A stretch of DNA of 64,000 bases from Dyadobacter beijingensis DSM 21582. GTDB taxonomy: Bacteria; Bacteroidota; Bacteroidia; Cytophagales; Spirosomataceae. Position 1 is the stretch's first letter, and each line of letters starts with the position of its first letter. The stretch is taken from positions 1,217,176 through 1,281,175 of the forward strand of contig NZ_KB907787.1 in assembly GCF_000382205.1 (NCBI RefSeq), given 5' to 3'. Below, in pieces: positions 46,962-55,704 of this stretch. Both the position numbers and the translations under genes were made by a program. The notes beneath the pieces were generated by a model that saw only the letters and a list, made by a program, of their open reading frames with translations, searched no databases and had not been told where the DNA came from.

Positions 46962-46989
46962 ACAAAAACCGCCGGAGGTTTTCCGGCGG
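46960..46989 (-). terminator. Rho-independent terminator of the DUF2911 gene
   Basis: Stem CCGCCGGA (46969-46976) with CCGGCGG (46983-46989), and on the minus strand it is followed by TTTTTGTTT. It is 25 bases downstream of the leftward DUF2911 stop and abuts the TRIC stop. Confidence 0.8.
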
Positions 46990-47013
46990 CGTCTGTATGC
47001 ATTTGTATTTCAA

Positions 47014-47919
47014 TTACTTCTTCTTCTTTTTCACTGCCGAAGCGGCTTCTTTCGCCGGTGCGGCCTTCGCCTGCATGTCTGCAATGGCTTTCTCTACCTG
47101 CGGCTTGTAGAAATTGTAAGCGCCGTCGGGATTGCCTGCGCCTACCGTCAAAGCCTTTTGCGCTACTGGAATGGCTTCGGCAGTTTTACCCAGTTTGTTC
47201 AAAATCTGTGCTTTGGTCCACAACGCGCCGAATGATTCTTTCAAACCGATCGCCTTATCAGCCAGGGAAAGCGCTACCTGCAAATCCTTGCCTTTGGAAA
47301 GCAAATAACCCGCAGTGCTCTGCAGCGTGGCTACGTCTTCCGGTTTTTCGGCTACGGCCTTGTTCAATGCAGTCAATGTCAGCGACTCGGTCGCTACCGA
47401 AATGGGTACCGGCACATTCACCGACGACCACGAGAGGTTGAGGTAAGCGGTACTGTCCGTGACCGGCTCGATCTCTATTTTGAATGCCTCGTTGTATTCG
47501 CTGGAAGTAGGGGATACCGTCGCGCGGGCAACGTCTTCCGATTCCTTGTAGTTGTCGGAGCCGCCCTGGTTATAGTCTTTGTTCAAAATAACTGTCCACG
47601 CTGCGCCATTGGGGATCGAAAACAAAGCATACTTGCCCGCAGGAACCTTCTTCCCGCCGAATGTAAATTCAGTGCTGGCTTCGAAGACGGTGGCCATATT
47701 GGCACCGGTGCGCCAGATCTGGTCGTAAGGCGCCAATGCGGAACCTTCCGCGAATACTTTGCGGCCTTTGATGAACGGACGGGAATATTTAACGGTGAAA
47801 TCGGTTACACCAACGGTTTGCATGACAGTGGCTGCGGGGCTGGGCGCGGGTACGCGCTGCGCGATGGAAGCGGTCGCCATGAATGCCGCCAGGGACATGG
47901 TTAATAGATACTTTTTCAT
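47014..47919 (-). CDS. DUF2911-domain secreted protein
   Basis: A 301-residue exported protein (signal peptide about 1-20, TASIAQ). The DUF2911 part (about 25-170) has VTDFTVKYSRPFIKGRKVF, WRTGANMATVFEAS and GKYALFSIPN, typical of the family in Bacteroidota; role unknown. A TPR-like helical segment follows (about 185-285, AVAEKPEDVATLQSTAGYLL), ending in a Lys tail (VKKKKK). It is leftward, divergent from the Nudix gene 77 bases away, with a terminator at 46960. Confidence 0.85.
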   Translation of the reverse strand: MKKYLLTMSLAAFMATASIAQRVPAPSPAATVMQTVGVTDFTVKYSRPFIKGRKVFAEGSALAPYDQIWRTGANMATVFEASTEFTFGGKKVPAGKYALFSIPNGAAWTVILNKDYNQGGSDNYKESEDVARATVSPTSSEYNEAFKIEIEPVTDSTAYLNLSWSSVNVPVPISVATESLTLTALNKAVAEKPEDVATLQSTAGYLLSKGKDLQVALSLADKAIGLKESFGALWTKAQILNKLGKTAEAIPVAQKALTVGAGNPDGAYNFYKPQVEKAIADMQAKAAPAKEAASAVKKKKK

Positions 47920-47996
47920 TGCTTGAATAAGGTGGTTTATTGCTTTCAGTTGTTAAACTTGTGGTGAAATTAGAACGAAAAAACCAGATAGTCTAC

Positions 47997-48536
47997 ATGA
48001 AAAGGGACAGTTTGCTGGCATTGCTGGCAGCGTACGAGCCGGAGCCGGGGTTAGAGGCTGAAATGCACGACGATACGGTCGATTTTGTAAAACAACATCC
48101 CGATTGTTTCGAAAGAAGCCTGCTCAAAGGCCACATTACCGCATCGGGCTGGGTGCTTTCACCCGATAAGGATACGGTACTGCTCATGCACCACCGCAAA
48201 CTCGACCGCTGGTTCCAGCCCGGAGGCCATTGCGACGGTGATCCGGATGTACGCACAGTAGCCATGAAAGAAGTCATGGAAGAAACCGGCATCGCCGATC
48301 TGCAAGCATTGCAGAAAGGTATTTTCGACGTGGACGTGCATTTAATCCCCGAAAACAAAGACATCCCCGCCCATTACCATTACGACATCCGCTTTGCATT
48401 CAAAGCCGCAGAGGGGCAGGAAATTGTTTTGAACAGCGAATCGAAAGACGTGCAGTGGATACCCGTTGCACAGGTGCAGGATGCCAACAATTCGGAGTCC
48501 ATTATGCGGATGGTGCGGAAAACTAGCGCTTTATGA
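47997..48536 (+). CDS. Nudix hydrolase
   Basis: A 179-residue Nudix-fold enzyme. The Nudix box GGHCDGDPDVRTVAMKEVMEETGI keeps the core EVMEETG but changes two usual positions: Glu at the seventh place is replaced (D-P-D) and Arg before the Glu is Lys. This GGHCDGD subgroup is seen in Bacteroidota with unassigned substrates. The start at ATG 47997 (MKRDSLLALLAAYE) is preferred; the frame opens at 47940. Its last 14 bases overlap the end of the leftward subtilase gene. Confidence 0.85.
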   Translation: MKRDSLLALLAAYEPEPGLEAEMHDDTVDFVKQHPDCFERSLLKGHITASGWVLSPDKDTVLLMHHRKLDRWFQPGGHCDGDPDVRTVAMKEVMEETGIADLQALQKGIFDVDVHLIPENKDIPAHYHYDIRFAFKAAEGQEIVLNSESKDVQWIPVAQVQDANNSESIMRMVRKTSAL

Positions 48537-50187
48537 ATTTCAGCGTTCGTTCCTGCTTGTCCACTTTCAGGCGCAGCAGGTAAATTCCCGATGCCAGCTG
48601 GCCGGTGGGGACGGTTTGCTTTGCTTGAAGCCGCATTTGGCTCGCATGCATCGCCGCGCCGTTGGCGCCGAAGAGGTTGATCTCCGCCATTTTGCCCACC
48701 AGCGTTTGCGGAACGGTGAGCGTGACTTCGCTTTGCGCCGGGTTCGGTGAGAGAATGACGGAACTGAGCAATCCGGCTTCGGTACCGAGAGGTGAAAACT
48801 CGTTTTGTACGATTTCCTGCGCCTTGACGGCATTGGGCACGCCATAGCCAAGGAAATTGTCGGGTGTTTCCGCCAGGTGCCCCGATTTTTTCAATACATA
48901 AATCACCTGCTGTGCCGTCAGCTGCGGGTACGCCTGCCAGACGATTGCCGCCAGACCTGCTATCTGGGGTGCGGAAAACGACGTCCCATACCCGCTGGAT
49001 GCCCCGCCGGCGAGGTCGCCGATAATGGTTCCCGCGCCCACTGCAGCTACATCGGGCTTCTGCTGCTGCGCCGAGTTGGGCCCGATGGAGCTCAGCGAAG
49101 AGTAGCTGCGGTCGTAGTTGGTAGCGCCTACGGTCAGTACGGAATCCACATCCGCGGGCGCGCCGATGTATTTCCAGCTGTTGTTGCCGTCATTTCCCGC
49201 GGAATTGACGACGATGATGCCCTTGCGCGTCGCGTAGCGCGCAGCGCGGCTCACAATGGTCGTTTTACCGTCCATATCCTTGTAGGTGTGGTTGTACGCG
49301 GGCGAGTCGAATTCGTCGTCGAAGGTGGTGTAGCCTAATGAAGAATTGATGACATCGGCGCCGAGGCTGTCGGCGCGTTCGGCGCCCATAAGCCAGGTAA
49401 TTTCCTCGTAGGGCGATTCGCCGGAGTTATTTTCAGTAATATACAATGCAAATGAGGCCTTGAATGCGGTGCCTACCAATGTGCCGGGCAGATAGGCGGC
49501 GATGGTGGACATGACGTTCAGGCCGTGGAAGCCGTCGTTGTAGATGTTGCCGTCGCGGGCTACGAAATCGTGGGTGTCGATAATGCGTTTGTCGTCGCGG
49601 AGCTGTTTGAAATAGGCCACTTCATCGGCTTTGGCAAAACCGTTGTCGAGGATTGCAATGAGCATATTCTCGCCCTGAAATCCTTTTTTGTGCAAGTCGG
49701 CTACCTCCATCAGGGCGAGCTGCGCATTCATTTTGCCGTAATCGACGTCCTCGGTCGTGCCGAACTTCTGGTGTGTGGCGGCGGTGCGGGCAATGCCGGG
49801 AGATTTCGAAGTAATATTGGCGACCGGCAGGTTCAGTTCGATGCCTTTGTAAAATGGCAGGTTCTTGATCTGCGTCAGCTGCGCGTCGGAGGCTTCTACT
49901 AACGCACCGTTGAGCCAGCGCGTGGGGTAAATCACTTTGGCGCCGATTTGCCGGATTGCCGCCAGGTAACCCTCGTTAACAGGAAAATCGTTGGCGGTAA
50001 TGGCGATGTTCTGCTTTTTGCGACGGTCAATCGCCCTTTGGGACAAAAATTCGGTCGGTTTGTCGGCGGAGTAAATGGTATTGGTTTTGTCTTTGAACAA
50101 TACCAGGTATCTCGGTGAGCTTTGCGCAAAAGCGGCCGCCTGGATGAGCCAATACGAAAATGCGGTGAGCAGTAAAGTTTTTTTCAT
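48523..50187 (-). CDS. S8 subtilisin-like serine protease with T9SS C-terminal domain
   Basis: A 554-residue secreted protease. Signal peptide about 1-22 (AAAFAQ), an N-terminal prodomain-like part, then the S8 catalytic triad: Asp181 (AILDNGF), His221 (GFHGLNV), Ser403 (GYGTSFSAP), with the oxyanion Asn in VVNSAGNDG. The final 80 residues (VILSPNPAQSEVTLTVPQ ... YLLRLKVDKQERTLKFIKR) form a type A T9SS sorting domain, so it should be secreted by the type IX system and held at or released from the surface. It converges on the Nudix gene with a 14-base overlap. Confidence 0.92.
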   Translation of the reverse strand: MKKTLLLTAFSYWLIQAAAFAQSSPRYLVLFKDKTNTIYSADKPTEFLSQRAIDRRKKQNIAITANDFPVNEGYLAAIRQIGAKVIYPTRWLNGALVEASDAQLTQIKNLPFYKGIELNLPVANITSKSPGIARTAATHQKFGTTEDVDYGKMNAQLALMEVADLHKKGFQGENMLIAILDNGFAKADEVAYFKQLRDDKRIIDTHDFVARDGNIYNDGFHGLNVMSTIAAYLPGTLVGTAFKASFALYITENNSGESPYEEITWLMGAERADSLGADVINSSLGYTTFDDEFDSPAYNHTYKDMDGKTTIVSRAARYATRKGIIVVNSAGNDGNNSWKYIGAPADVDSVLTVGATNYDRSYSSLSSIGPNSAQQQKPDVAAVGAGTIIGDLAGGASSGYGTSFSAPQIAGLAAIVWQAYPQLTAQQVIYVLKKSGHLAETPDNFLGYGVPNAVKAQEIVQNEFSPLGTEAGLLSSVILSPNPAQSEVTLTVPQTLVGKMAEINLFGANGAAMHASQMRLQAKQTVPTGQLASGIYLLRLKVDKQERTLKFIKR

Positions 50188-50261
50188 GGAGCCGGATTTT
50201 TGAAAGCAACGTTCCTTGCCATTATTTCCATATACCGGATCCGGGACAAAAGTGTGGCCGG

Positions 50262-51854
50262 TTATGCCGGTTTTTCAATCGGTGCCCGTGCGCCAAGGTG
50301 CTCGCAGTGGAGCAATGCCGGTAGGCCGGGATAGGGAACGATGGTTTTTAAGTAACCGTAATTATCCGACAATGTAATGGTTTTATTGTTATCACCCATC
50401 GAAATGTCGACGTCCGCCATGCCGAACTGGCAGGGGTGCTCGTAGCCGGATGCGTGCGTGATTTCGATGATCTCCTTCGCAAGCGTGGTCATGTAGTTGC
50501 TGAAACGCTCGCTTTTCAATGCCGGGTCAATGCCCGATTCGAGCCACTTATTATTCGTGGCAATGCCGGTAGGGCAGCGATTGGTATGGCAGCTTTGTGC
50601 CTGAATGCAGCCGATCGACAGCATTGCCTCACGGGCAACATTGATCACGTCCGCACCCATCGCGAACGCCATGACGGCCTGCGCGGGTAAGCCCAGCTTG
50701 CCGGAGGCGATGAAGGTGATGCGGTCGTTAAGGTTGCGCTGCTGGAAAATCTTGTAAACCGTACTGAATGCGAATACCCACGGCAGCGACACATGGTCCG
50801 CAAAAGAAGGGGGGGCTGCACCGGTACCGCCTTCGCCGCCATCGATGGTGATGAAATCCGGCCCTTTGCCGGTTTCGACCATTATTTCGGCGAGCTCTTC
50901 CCACATATCCGTTTTGCCGACCGCCGATTTTATGCCTACCGGCAATCCCGTGGCCGCCGCCATTTGTTCAATGAAGTCGACCATGCCGCGGACGTCGGAG
51001 AATGCGCTGTGGTAGGGGGGCGAAACCACATCTTTGCCAATTGGTACGCCCCTTATTTCGGCTATTTCGGCCGTGATCTTGCTTGCCGGCAGCACGCCTC
51101 CTTTGCCGGGTTTGGCGCCCTGCGAAAGTTTCAGCTCGATCATCCGCACCGATGGATTGTCCTGCATCAGTTTCACGAGCTTTTCCATGACGAAATTGCC
51201 GTCGTCGTCACGCACACCGAAGTAAGAGGTGCCCATGTTGAAAACCACATCCGCCCCGTATTTGTGATAAGGCGAAAGCCCGCCTTCGCCGGTATTATGG
51301 TAATTCCCGAATTTGTACGAGCCTTTGTTCAATGATTCGATGGCGCGGGCAGACAATGAACCATAGCTCATCGCACTCACGTTCACGACCGAACGCGGCC
51401 GGTAGGGGCGCTTGCGCTGGTGATATTCGCCGATTACCTTGGCTGACGGAATGGTGTAATGGTCGGGGTCCTTGCCGTTTTTGACATGGTGACTGTGCGA
51501 AGCGGCGACTTTGAATGGCAGCATGGCGGGCTTGATGAGCACATAACCCGCTTCCTGCATATTCTGGTCGGTACCGAAGCCCTGGTAGTTGTTTTCTTTT
51601 TTAGAGGAAGCATAAATCCAGGAGCGCTGCCGGCGGTTGAACGGCAGCTCTTCCCGGTTGTTGGCGACAATGTACTGGCGCAATTCCGGTCCGATCGTCT
51701 CGATCATGTACCGGAAATGGCCAACCAGCGGAAAGTTATGCTGAATGGTGTGCTTTTTTTGTATAACATCCCTGAGTGCGATGATGGCGGCAATGGCGAG
51801 TATGATATACAGCCAGACAGGCACTGATGCCAGAAAGGACCAGACAGTTTCCAT
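50262..51854 (-). CDS. FMN-binding glutamate-synthase-family protein
   Basis: A 530-residue protein with one N-terminal membrane helix (about 12-28) and a GltS-like FMN domain. Marks: SYGSLSARAIESLN, GEGGLSPYHKYG, ELKLSQGAKPGKGG, FITIDGGEGGTGAAPPSF and the cluster-binding segment CIQAQSCHTNRCPTG. This is the central FMN/iron-sulfur domain of glutamate synthase without the glutaminase domain; the substrate of the membrane-anchored form is unknown. It follows aroA by 27 bases on the same strand, so the two may be co-transcribed. Confidence 0.9.
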   Translation of the reverse strand: METVWSFLASVPVWLYIILAIAAIIALRDVIQKKHTIQHNFPLVGHFRYMIETIGPELRQYIVANNREELPFNRRQRSWIYASSKKENNYQGFGTDQNMQEAGYVLIKPAMLPFKVAASHSHHVKNGKDPDHYTIPSAKVIGEYHQRKRPYRPRSVVNVSAMSYGSLSARAIESLNKGSYKFGNYHNTGEGGLSPYHKYGADVVFNMGTSYFGVRDDDGNFVMEKLVKLMQDNPSVRMIELKLSQGAKPGKGGVLPASKITAEIAEIRGVPIGKDVVSPPYHSAFSDVRGMVDFIEQMAAATGLPVGIKSAVGKTDMWEELAEIMVETGKGPDFITIDGGEGGTGAAPPSFADHVSLPWVFAFSTVYKIFQQRNLNDRITFIASGKLGLPAQAVMAFAMGADVINVAREAMLSIGCIQAQSCHTNRCPTGIATNNKWLESGIDPALKSERFSNYMTTLAKEIIEITHASGYEHPCQFGMADVDISMGDNNKTITLSDNYGYLKTIVPYPGLPALLHCEHLGARAPIEKPA

Positions 51855-51881
51855 AAAACAGTTCCGTGATGATGAATATTC

Positions 51882-53117
51882 CTATACTTCTTCCCAGGTG
51901 GTAACCTTCGCGAGGTCTTTCCAGTAGCCGGGATACGATTTCACGACCACGCCGGGCTCTTCGATCAGAACGGGGCTTACCATCCCTACGGGCGCGAACG
52001 CCATCGCCATACGGTGGTCGTCGTAGGTGTGAATGGATGGCACCGGTTCCGTCGGGATATCGGTGAGGGTCGCAACTTCGTACAAATGGTCTTTTTCAAC
52101 TTCTTTCAACTCCGCGCCGAGTTTTTTCAACTCTTGCTGCAACGCGAAAACGCGGTCGGTTTCCTTGATTTTCAGGCTTTCGATGCCGGTCAGCGAGAGA
52201 CGGATCTTCTTGATCGCCGCTACAACGGCCACGGTTTGCGCCAGGTCGGGGCAGTTGGTGAAATCCCAGCCGAGCGATGCCTTTGCCGGAATTTTGGTCA
52301 GCATTACACCGCGATCGGTGAAAACGCTTTCCACGCCAAGGTGCCGCATAATGTCGACAATGGCACTGTCGCCTTGCAAGGAGTTTTTCTTTAATCCCAA
52401 CAATTCCACCTCAGCATCTTCGGCCAGCGCCACGATGCTGTACCAGTAGCTCGCACCCGACCAGTCGGATTCGATGGCGTAGGGCTTGGGTTGGTATTTG
52501 AATGGGGGGATGGTCAATGTATTGGTCTGCCAGTCGGCCACATATTCGATGCCGAAATGCGCCATCTGGTTCAAAGTCATTTCAATGTAAGGACGGGACC
52601 CAACCTCACCTTCCAGCTTGATCTTCAAGCCGGCGGGCAGCTGCGGCGCGATCATCAGCAATGCCGAAATGTACTGGCTGCTTACGTCGCCGCGCATGGT
52701 GAGCTCGTTGTTCCCCGAATAATTGAAGCCATTCAGTTGGAGCGGCGGGTAGCCTTCCACTTTCTCATAGGTAATATCCGCCCCGAGCTTGCGCAGCGCG
52801 TCCACCAGGATACCGATCGGGCGCTCGCACATGCGTGGGGTGCCGGTCATGGTTTTCTTCTGGTTGGTAACGGCGAAATAAGCCGTGAGGAACCGCATGG
52901 TGGTTCCCGCATCGATCACATCGGCTACTGCGTCGTTCGAATTGAGCAAACGAAGCATGGTCTGCGAGTCGCGGGCTTCCGAAATGTTGGTCAGCTCGGA
53001 CTGGAAGCCGGTTAGCGCATTGATGATCAGCGCGCGGTTACATTCACTTTTGGATGCGGCAAGCTGTATTTCTGCACGTATGGGTTGTTGGGGGGGATGA
53101 ACGAGAATGGATTTCAC
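51882..53117 (-). CDS. aroA: 3-phosphoshikimate 1-carboxyvinyltransferase (EPSP synthase)
   Basis: A 411-residue enzyme of the shikimate pathway. Marks: LAASKSECNRALI (substrate-binding Lys-Ser, with Glu-Cys where many have I/S), VIDAGTTMRFLTAYF, RGDVSSQYISALLM, SLKIKETDRVFALQQEL and YDDHRMAMAFAPVG. The length is below the approximately 430 of E. coli, as usual for Bacteroidota. The DAGTTMRF in place of NSGTTMR is notable but fits the family. It is upstream of the glutamate-synthase-like gene, 27 bases apart. Confidence 0.95.
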   Translation of the reverse strand: MKSILVHPPQQPIRAEIQLAASKSECNRALIINALTGFQSELTNISEARDSQTMLRLLNSNDAVADVIDAGTTMRFLTAYFAVTNQKKTMTGTPRMCERPIGILVDALRKLGADITYEKVEGYPPLQLNGFNYSGNNELTMRGDVSSQYISALLMIAPQLPAGLKIKLEGEVGSRPYIEMTLNQMAHFGIEYVADWQTNTLTIPPFKYQPKPYAIESDWSGASYWYSIVALAEDAEVELLGLKKNSLQGDSAIVDIMRHLGVESVFTDRGVMLTKIPAKASLGWDFTNCPDLAQTVAVVAAIKKIRLSLTGIESLKIKETDRVFALQQELKKLGAELKEVEKDHLYEVATLTDIPTEPVPSIHTYDDHRMAMAFAPVGMVSPVLIEEPGVVVKSYPGYWKDLAKVTTWEEV

Positions 53118-53174
53118 TTTTTAATATTCAGATTTGATAATGGGACGCGGTCGTCCGTAACTGTATTCCAGCAA

Positions 53175-53789
53175 TTAATAGGTTTCGAGCACTTTCAGCT
53201 TATTCCTCGAATTGATCTTCAAAGAGGCGAATGTGAATTTATAACAAATAAAACCCGCAGCCATGAGCGATCCGCCGATCACCAGCGTGCCGGTATCGGT
53301 GGTATAGCGCTTGTTGTCCACGCCTTTATTGAAAAAATCGGCCCCGATGAAGATCAGCCCGGCGAGCGGAAGCAATGGCGCCGCCTGTGAAATGAACGGT
53401 ATCCTTCTCGACACCTTCATCAGCCGCACGTCTTTCAGCAAAATTTCCTGGTAATCCACCCGGCCCACGGCCTCGTTCACTACCCCGAATGTAAAGGACG
53501 AGTCGGTTACGTTGGAAATCGTTTCGTTGAAGCGGATGGTTTCGTTTCTCATCCGGAACTTGATATTATCGCCCGGAAAGAACCGGTAGCGGTGAAACCC
53601 GCCGATGAATGGAGAAGCGTCGAGTACCAGATATTTTTGTCCCGGCGTGGCGATCACCCGGCTGCTGCTGCCCTGTTTCAGAAAGAGTTCTTCACTGGAA
53701 AGGGTTTTTTTAGGGTCGTAATGGTCTTGCGACCATGCTTTGACATTCCCCAGGAACAGCAAAACGACAATGGGAAGTAGTTGTCTCAT
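53175..53789 (-). CDS. Hypothetical exported protein with C-terminal membrane helices
   Basis: A 204-residue protein. Signal peptide about 1-21 (LGNVKAWSQ), a soluble part with many beta-strand-like segments (IATPGQKYLVLDASPFIGG, FRYRF-like FHRYRFFPGD), then two hydrophobic segments near 138-156 and 170-188. I do not recognise a family. A Bacteroidota -7 element TATATTTG (53815-53808, minus) lies just upstream of ATG 53789, supporting this start over a TTG at 53810. It is 57 bases upstream of aroA on the same strand. Confidence 0.6.
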   Translation of the reverse strand: MRQLLPIVVLLFLGNVKAWSQDHYDPKKTLSSEELFLKQGSSSRVIATPGQKYLVLDASPFIGGFHRYRFFPGDNIKFRMRNETIRFNETISNVTDSSFTFGVVNEAVGRVDYQEILLKDVRLMKVSRRIPFISQAAPLLPLAGLIFIGADFFNKGVDNKRYTTDTGTLVIGGSLMAAGFICYKFTFASLKINSRNKLKVLETY

Positions 53790-53807
53790 AGTACTAAAAG
53801 AATGGTT

Positions 53808-53842
53808 CAAATATAGGGAATCATTCTCTTAAACGGGCACAA
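53808..53842 (-). promoter_or_regulatory. Candidate promoter of the hypothetical gene at 53789
   Basis: On the minus strand: TTG (53842-53840), 24 bases, then TATATTTG (53815-53808), an exact TAnnTTTG. The ATG is 18 bases after the -7 box, giving a leader of about 12 bases. Confidence 0.5.
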
Positions 53843-53876
53843 CTGTTGCATTGTTGCTTATTAAAAACGGGTTAAA

Positions 53877-54500
53877 CTAGTCCTCATCAGCGGTTTCCTC
53901 CTTCGAAACCTTCACCGATACACCCCCGGATACAAGCATTTTCATCACATCGGTGGCCTTCGCCTCGATGGGCGTCACATGGTCGGCGGGGACAATGAAA
54001 AGCTCCCCCGAGAGCGAGTAGGAGAGCGGCATATATACGGCCACATGGTCGGCGATTTTGAGGTGGCTAAGGTCGGTTTGGGTGATGAAACCGATCTTTT
54101 TGATGTCCGTTTCCTTGTACATCGTAACAAGTACGGGCTGGTTGAACTTCTTTTTATCCCCTACAAATGCGAGAATGAGGTCTTTGATCGAATAGTAGAT
54201 CAAACTCACGAGCGGAATGCGCCGCATAATGCTTTCGGTGAATTTGAAGAACGACTGCGGGACGATCGTCGAGAAGAGGAAGCCGAGCAGGATAATGCCG
54301 AAAATGATGATCAGCACGCCGAGGCCGGGGAGGTAAACGCTCTGTTTGTTGGAAATCTGGATGTCGATGGGAAGAATACTGTCGAGGTATTCCACGCCCG
54401 ACCAGATGATCAGCGCGGTTACGTATAGTGGCGCCACCAGCACAAGCCCCCGGATGAAGTAGCTGATGATGCGTTTGAGGAATGAGTTTTTAATTTCCAT
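53877..54500 (-). CDS. DUF502-family membrane protein
   Basis: A 207-residue membrane protein with two helices (about 13-35 and 55-78) and a soluble C-terminal domain. Marks: LVLVAPLYVTALIIW, PGLGVLIIIFGIILLGFL and RRIPLVSLIYYSIKDLI, typical of DUF502; role not established. The ATG at 54500 (MEIKNSFLKRIISYF) is chosen; the frame opens to 54560 over a basic stretch without family likeness. It is divergent from the Ldh gene at 54570. Confidence 0.85.
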   Translation of the reverse strand: MEIKNSFLKRIISYFIRGLVLVAPLYVTALIIWSGVEYLDSILPIDIQISNKQSVYLPGLGVLIIIFGIILLGFLFSTIVPQSFFKFTESIMRRIPLVSLIYYSIKDLILAFVGDKKKFNQPVLVTMYKETDIKKIGFITQTDLSHLKIADHVAVYMPLSYSLSGELFIVPADHVTPIEAKATDVMKMLVSGGVSVKVSKEETADED

Positions 54501-54569
54501 ATTTGCACGCCGGGCGCGCGATTTGGCGGTACAGGCAAAATTAGCAAGAAGTTCACTCATTTGACGTAT

Positions 54570-55649
54570 ATGTATCAGGCCAGTTATTTAAAACATTTTA
54601 CCGAAGAAGTTTTTCTCGCGATAGGATGTTCTCAGGAAGAGGCCCGACTGGCTTCCGAAGTGTTGGTCAGCGCGGATCTGCGCGGTGTGGATTCCCATGG
54701 TATTGCCCGGCTCGCGGGTTATGTAAGGCTTTACGATCATGGCCGTCTGAACCCGAAGCCCAATGTGACCATTGCCTACGAAACGCCCAGCACGGCCGTC
54801 GTGGATGGCGATCGGGGATTAGGATTGGTCGTAGCGCCCAAAGCGATGGAAATCGCGATGGAGAAGGCGGAGGAAGTCGGTTCCGGCTGGATATCGGTGC
54901 GGAATTCGAACCATTTCGGCATTGCAGGGTATCACGCGATGCTGGCATTGCAGAAGGATATGATCGGCTGGACGATGACGAATGCCGCGCCGCTCGTTAC
55001 GCCAACCTTCTCGCTGGATAAATTATTAGGTACCAATCCCATTGCCGTGGCGGTACCTGCATTGACGGAGCCTGCCTTTGTGGCAGACTTCGCATCGACG
55101 GCAGTGGCGTACGGCAAATTCGAAATACTGCAAAGAAAAGGCCTCCCAGCGCCGCTGGGCTGGGCGCAGGACGCGGACGGTAATCCTACCACCGATTCCA
55201 ATGCCGTCAAAAGCGGGGGCGGTTTGCTGCCGTTAGGCTCCGACCGCGAGCATGGCAGCCACAAAGGTTACGGCCTGGGCGCGATCGTCGATATTTTCTC
55301 CGGTGTGCTTTCCGGTGCTAACTTTGGGCCGTGGGTGCCGCCGTTCGCTACGGCTGGTTTTATGGGCGTGCAGCAAAGCGTGGGGCTCGGTACCGGGCAT
55401 TTCCTGGGCGCAATGCGCGTGGATGGCTTCCGGCCGGCCGACGAGTTCAAGGCCGATATGGACAAATGGATCGGCGCATTCCGTCACGCACGGGCCGTGG
55501 ACGGCGAAAAAGTGCTCATTCCGGGCGACCCCGAGCGGGAAATGGAAGCGGAGCGCAGCGTGAACGGTATCAGGCTGCTCGAACCGGTAGTTTTGTCACT
55601 CGACGAGCTGGCCAGGCGTTTCGGCATACCATTTGAAATCAATTTGTAA
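54570..55649 (+). CDS. Ldh-family (malate/L-lactate/ureidoglycolate type) dehydrogenase
   Basis: A 359-residue NAD(P)-dependent oxidoreductase of the Ldh_2 family (malate/L-lactate/ureidoglycolate/sulfolactate). Marks: VDSHGIARLAGYVRLY (catalytic His), SNHFGIAGYHAMLAL, NAAPLVTPT, LGTNPIAVAVP and HKGYGLGAIVDIFSGVLSG. The substrate cannot be set from sequence. The ATG at 54570 (MYQASYLKHF) follows a TTG at 54561; the ATG is preferred. The mltG gene starts 55 bases later; the gap has a duplicated GGCTGACCGC. Confidence 0.88.
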   Translation: MYQASYLKHFTEEVFLAIGCSQEEARLASEVLVSADLRGVDSHGIARLAGYVRLYDHGRLNPKPNVTIAYETPSTAVVDGDRGLGLVVAPKAMEIAMEKAEEVGSGWISVRNSNHFGIAGYHAMLALQKDMIGWTMTNAAPLVTPTFSLDKLLGTNPIAVAVPALTEPAFVADFASTAVAYGKFEILQRKGLPAPLGWAQDADGNPTTDSNAVKSGGGLLPLGSDREHGSHKGYGLGAIVDIFSGVLSGANFGPWVPPFATAGFMGVQQSVGLGTGHFLGAMRVDGFRPADEFKADMDKWIGAFRHARAVDGEKVLIPGDPEREMEAERSVNGIRLLEPVVLSLDELARRFGIPFEINL

Positions 55650-55704
55650 TCAAGAAAACAAAAAACGCTGACGGCTGACCGCCGGCGGCTGACCGCAGAA
55701 AAAT

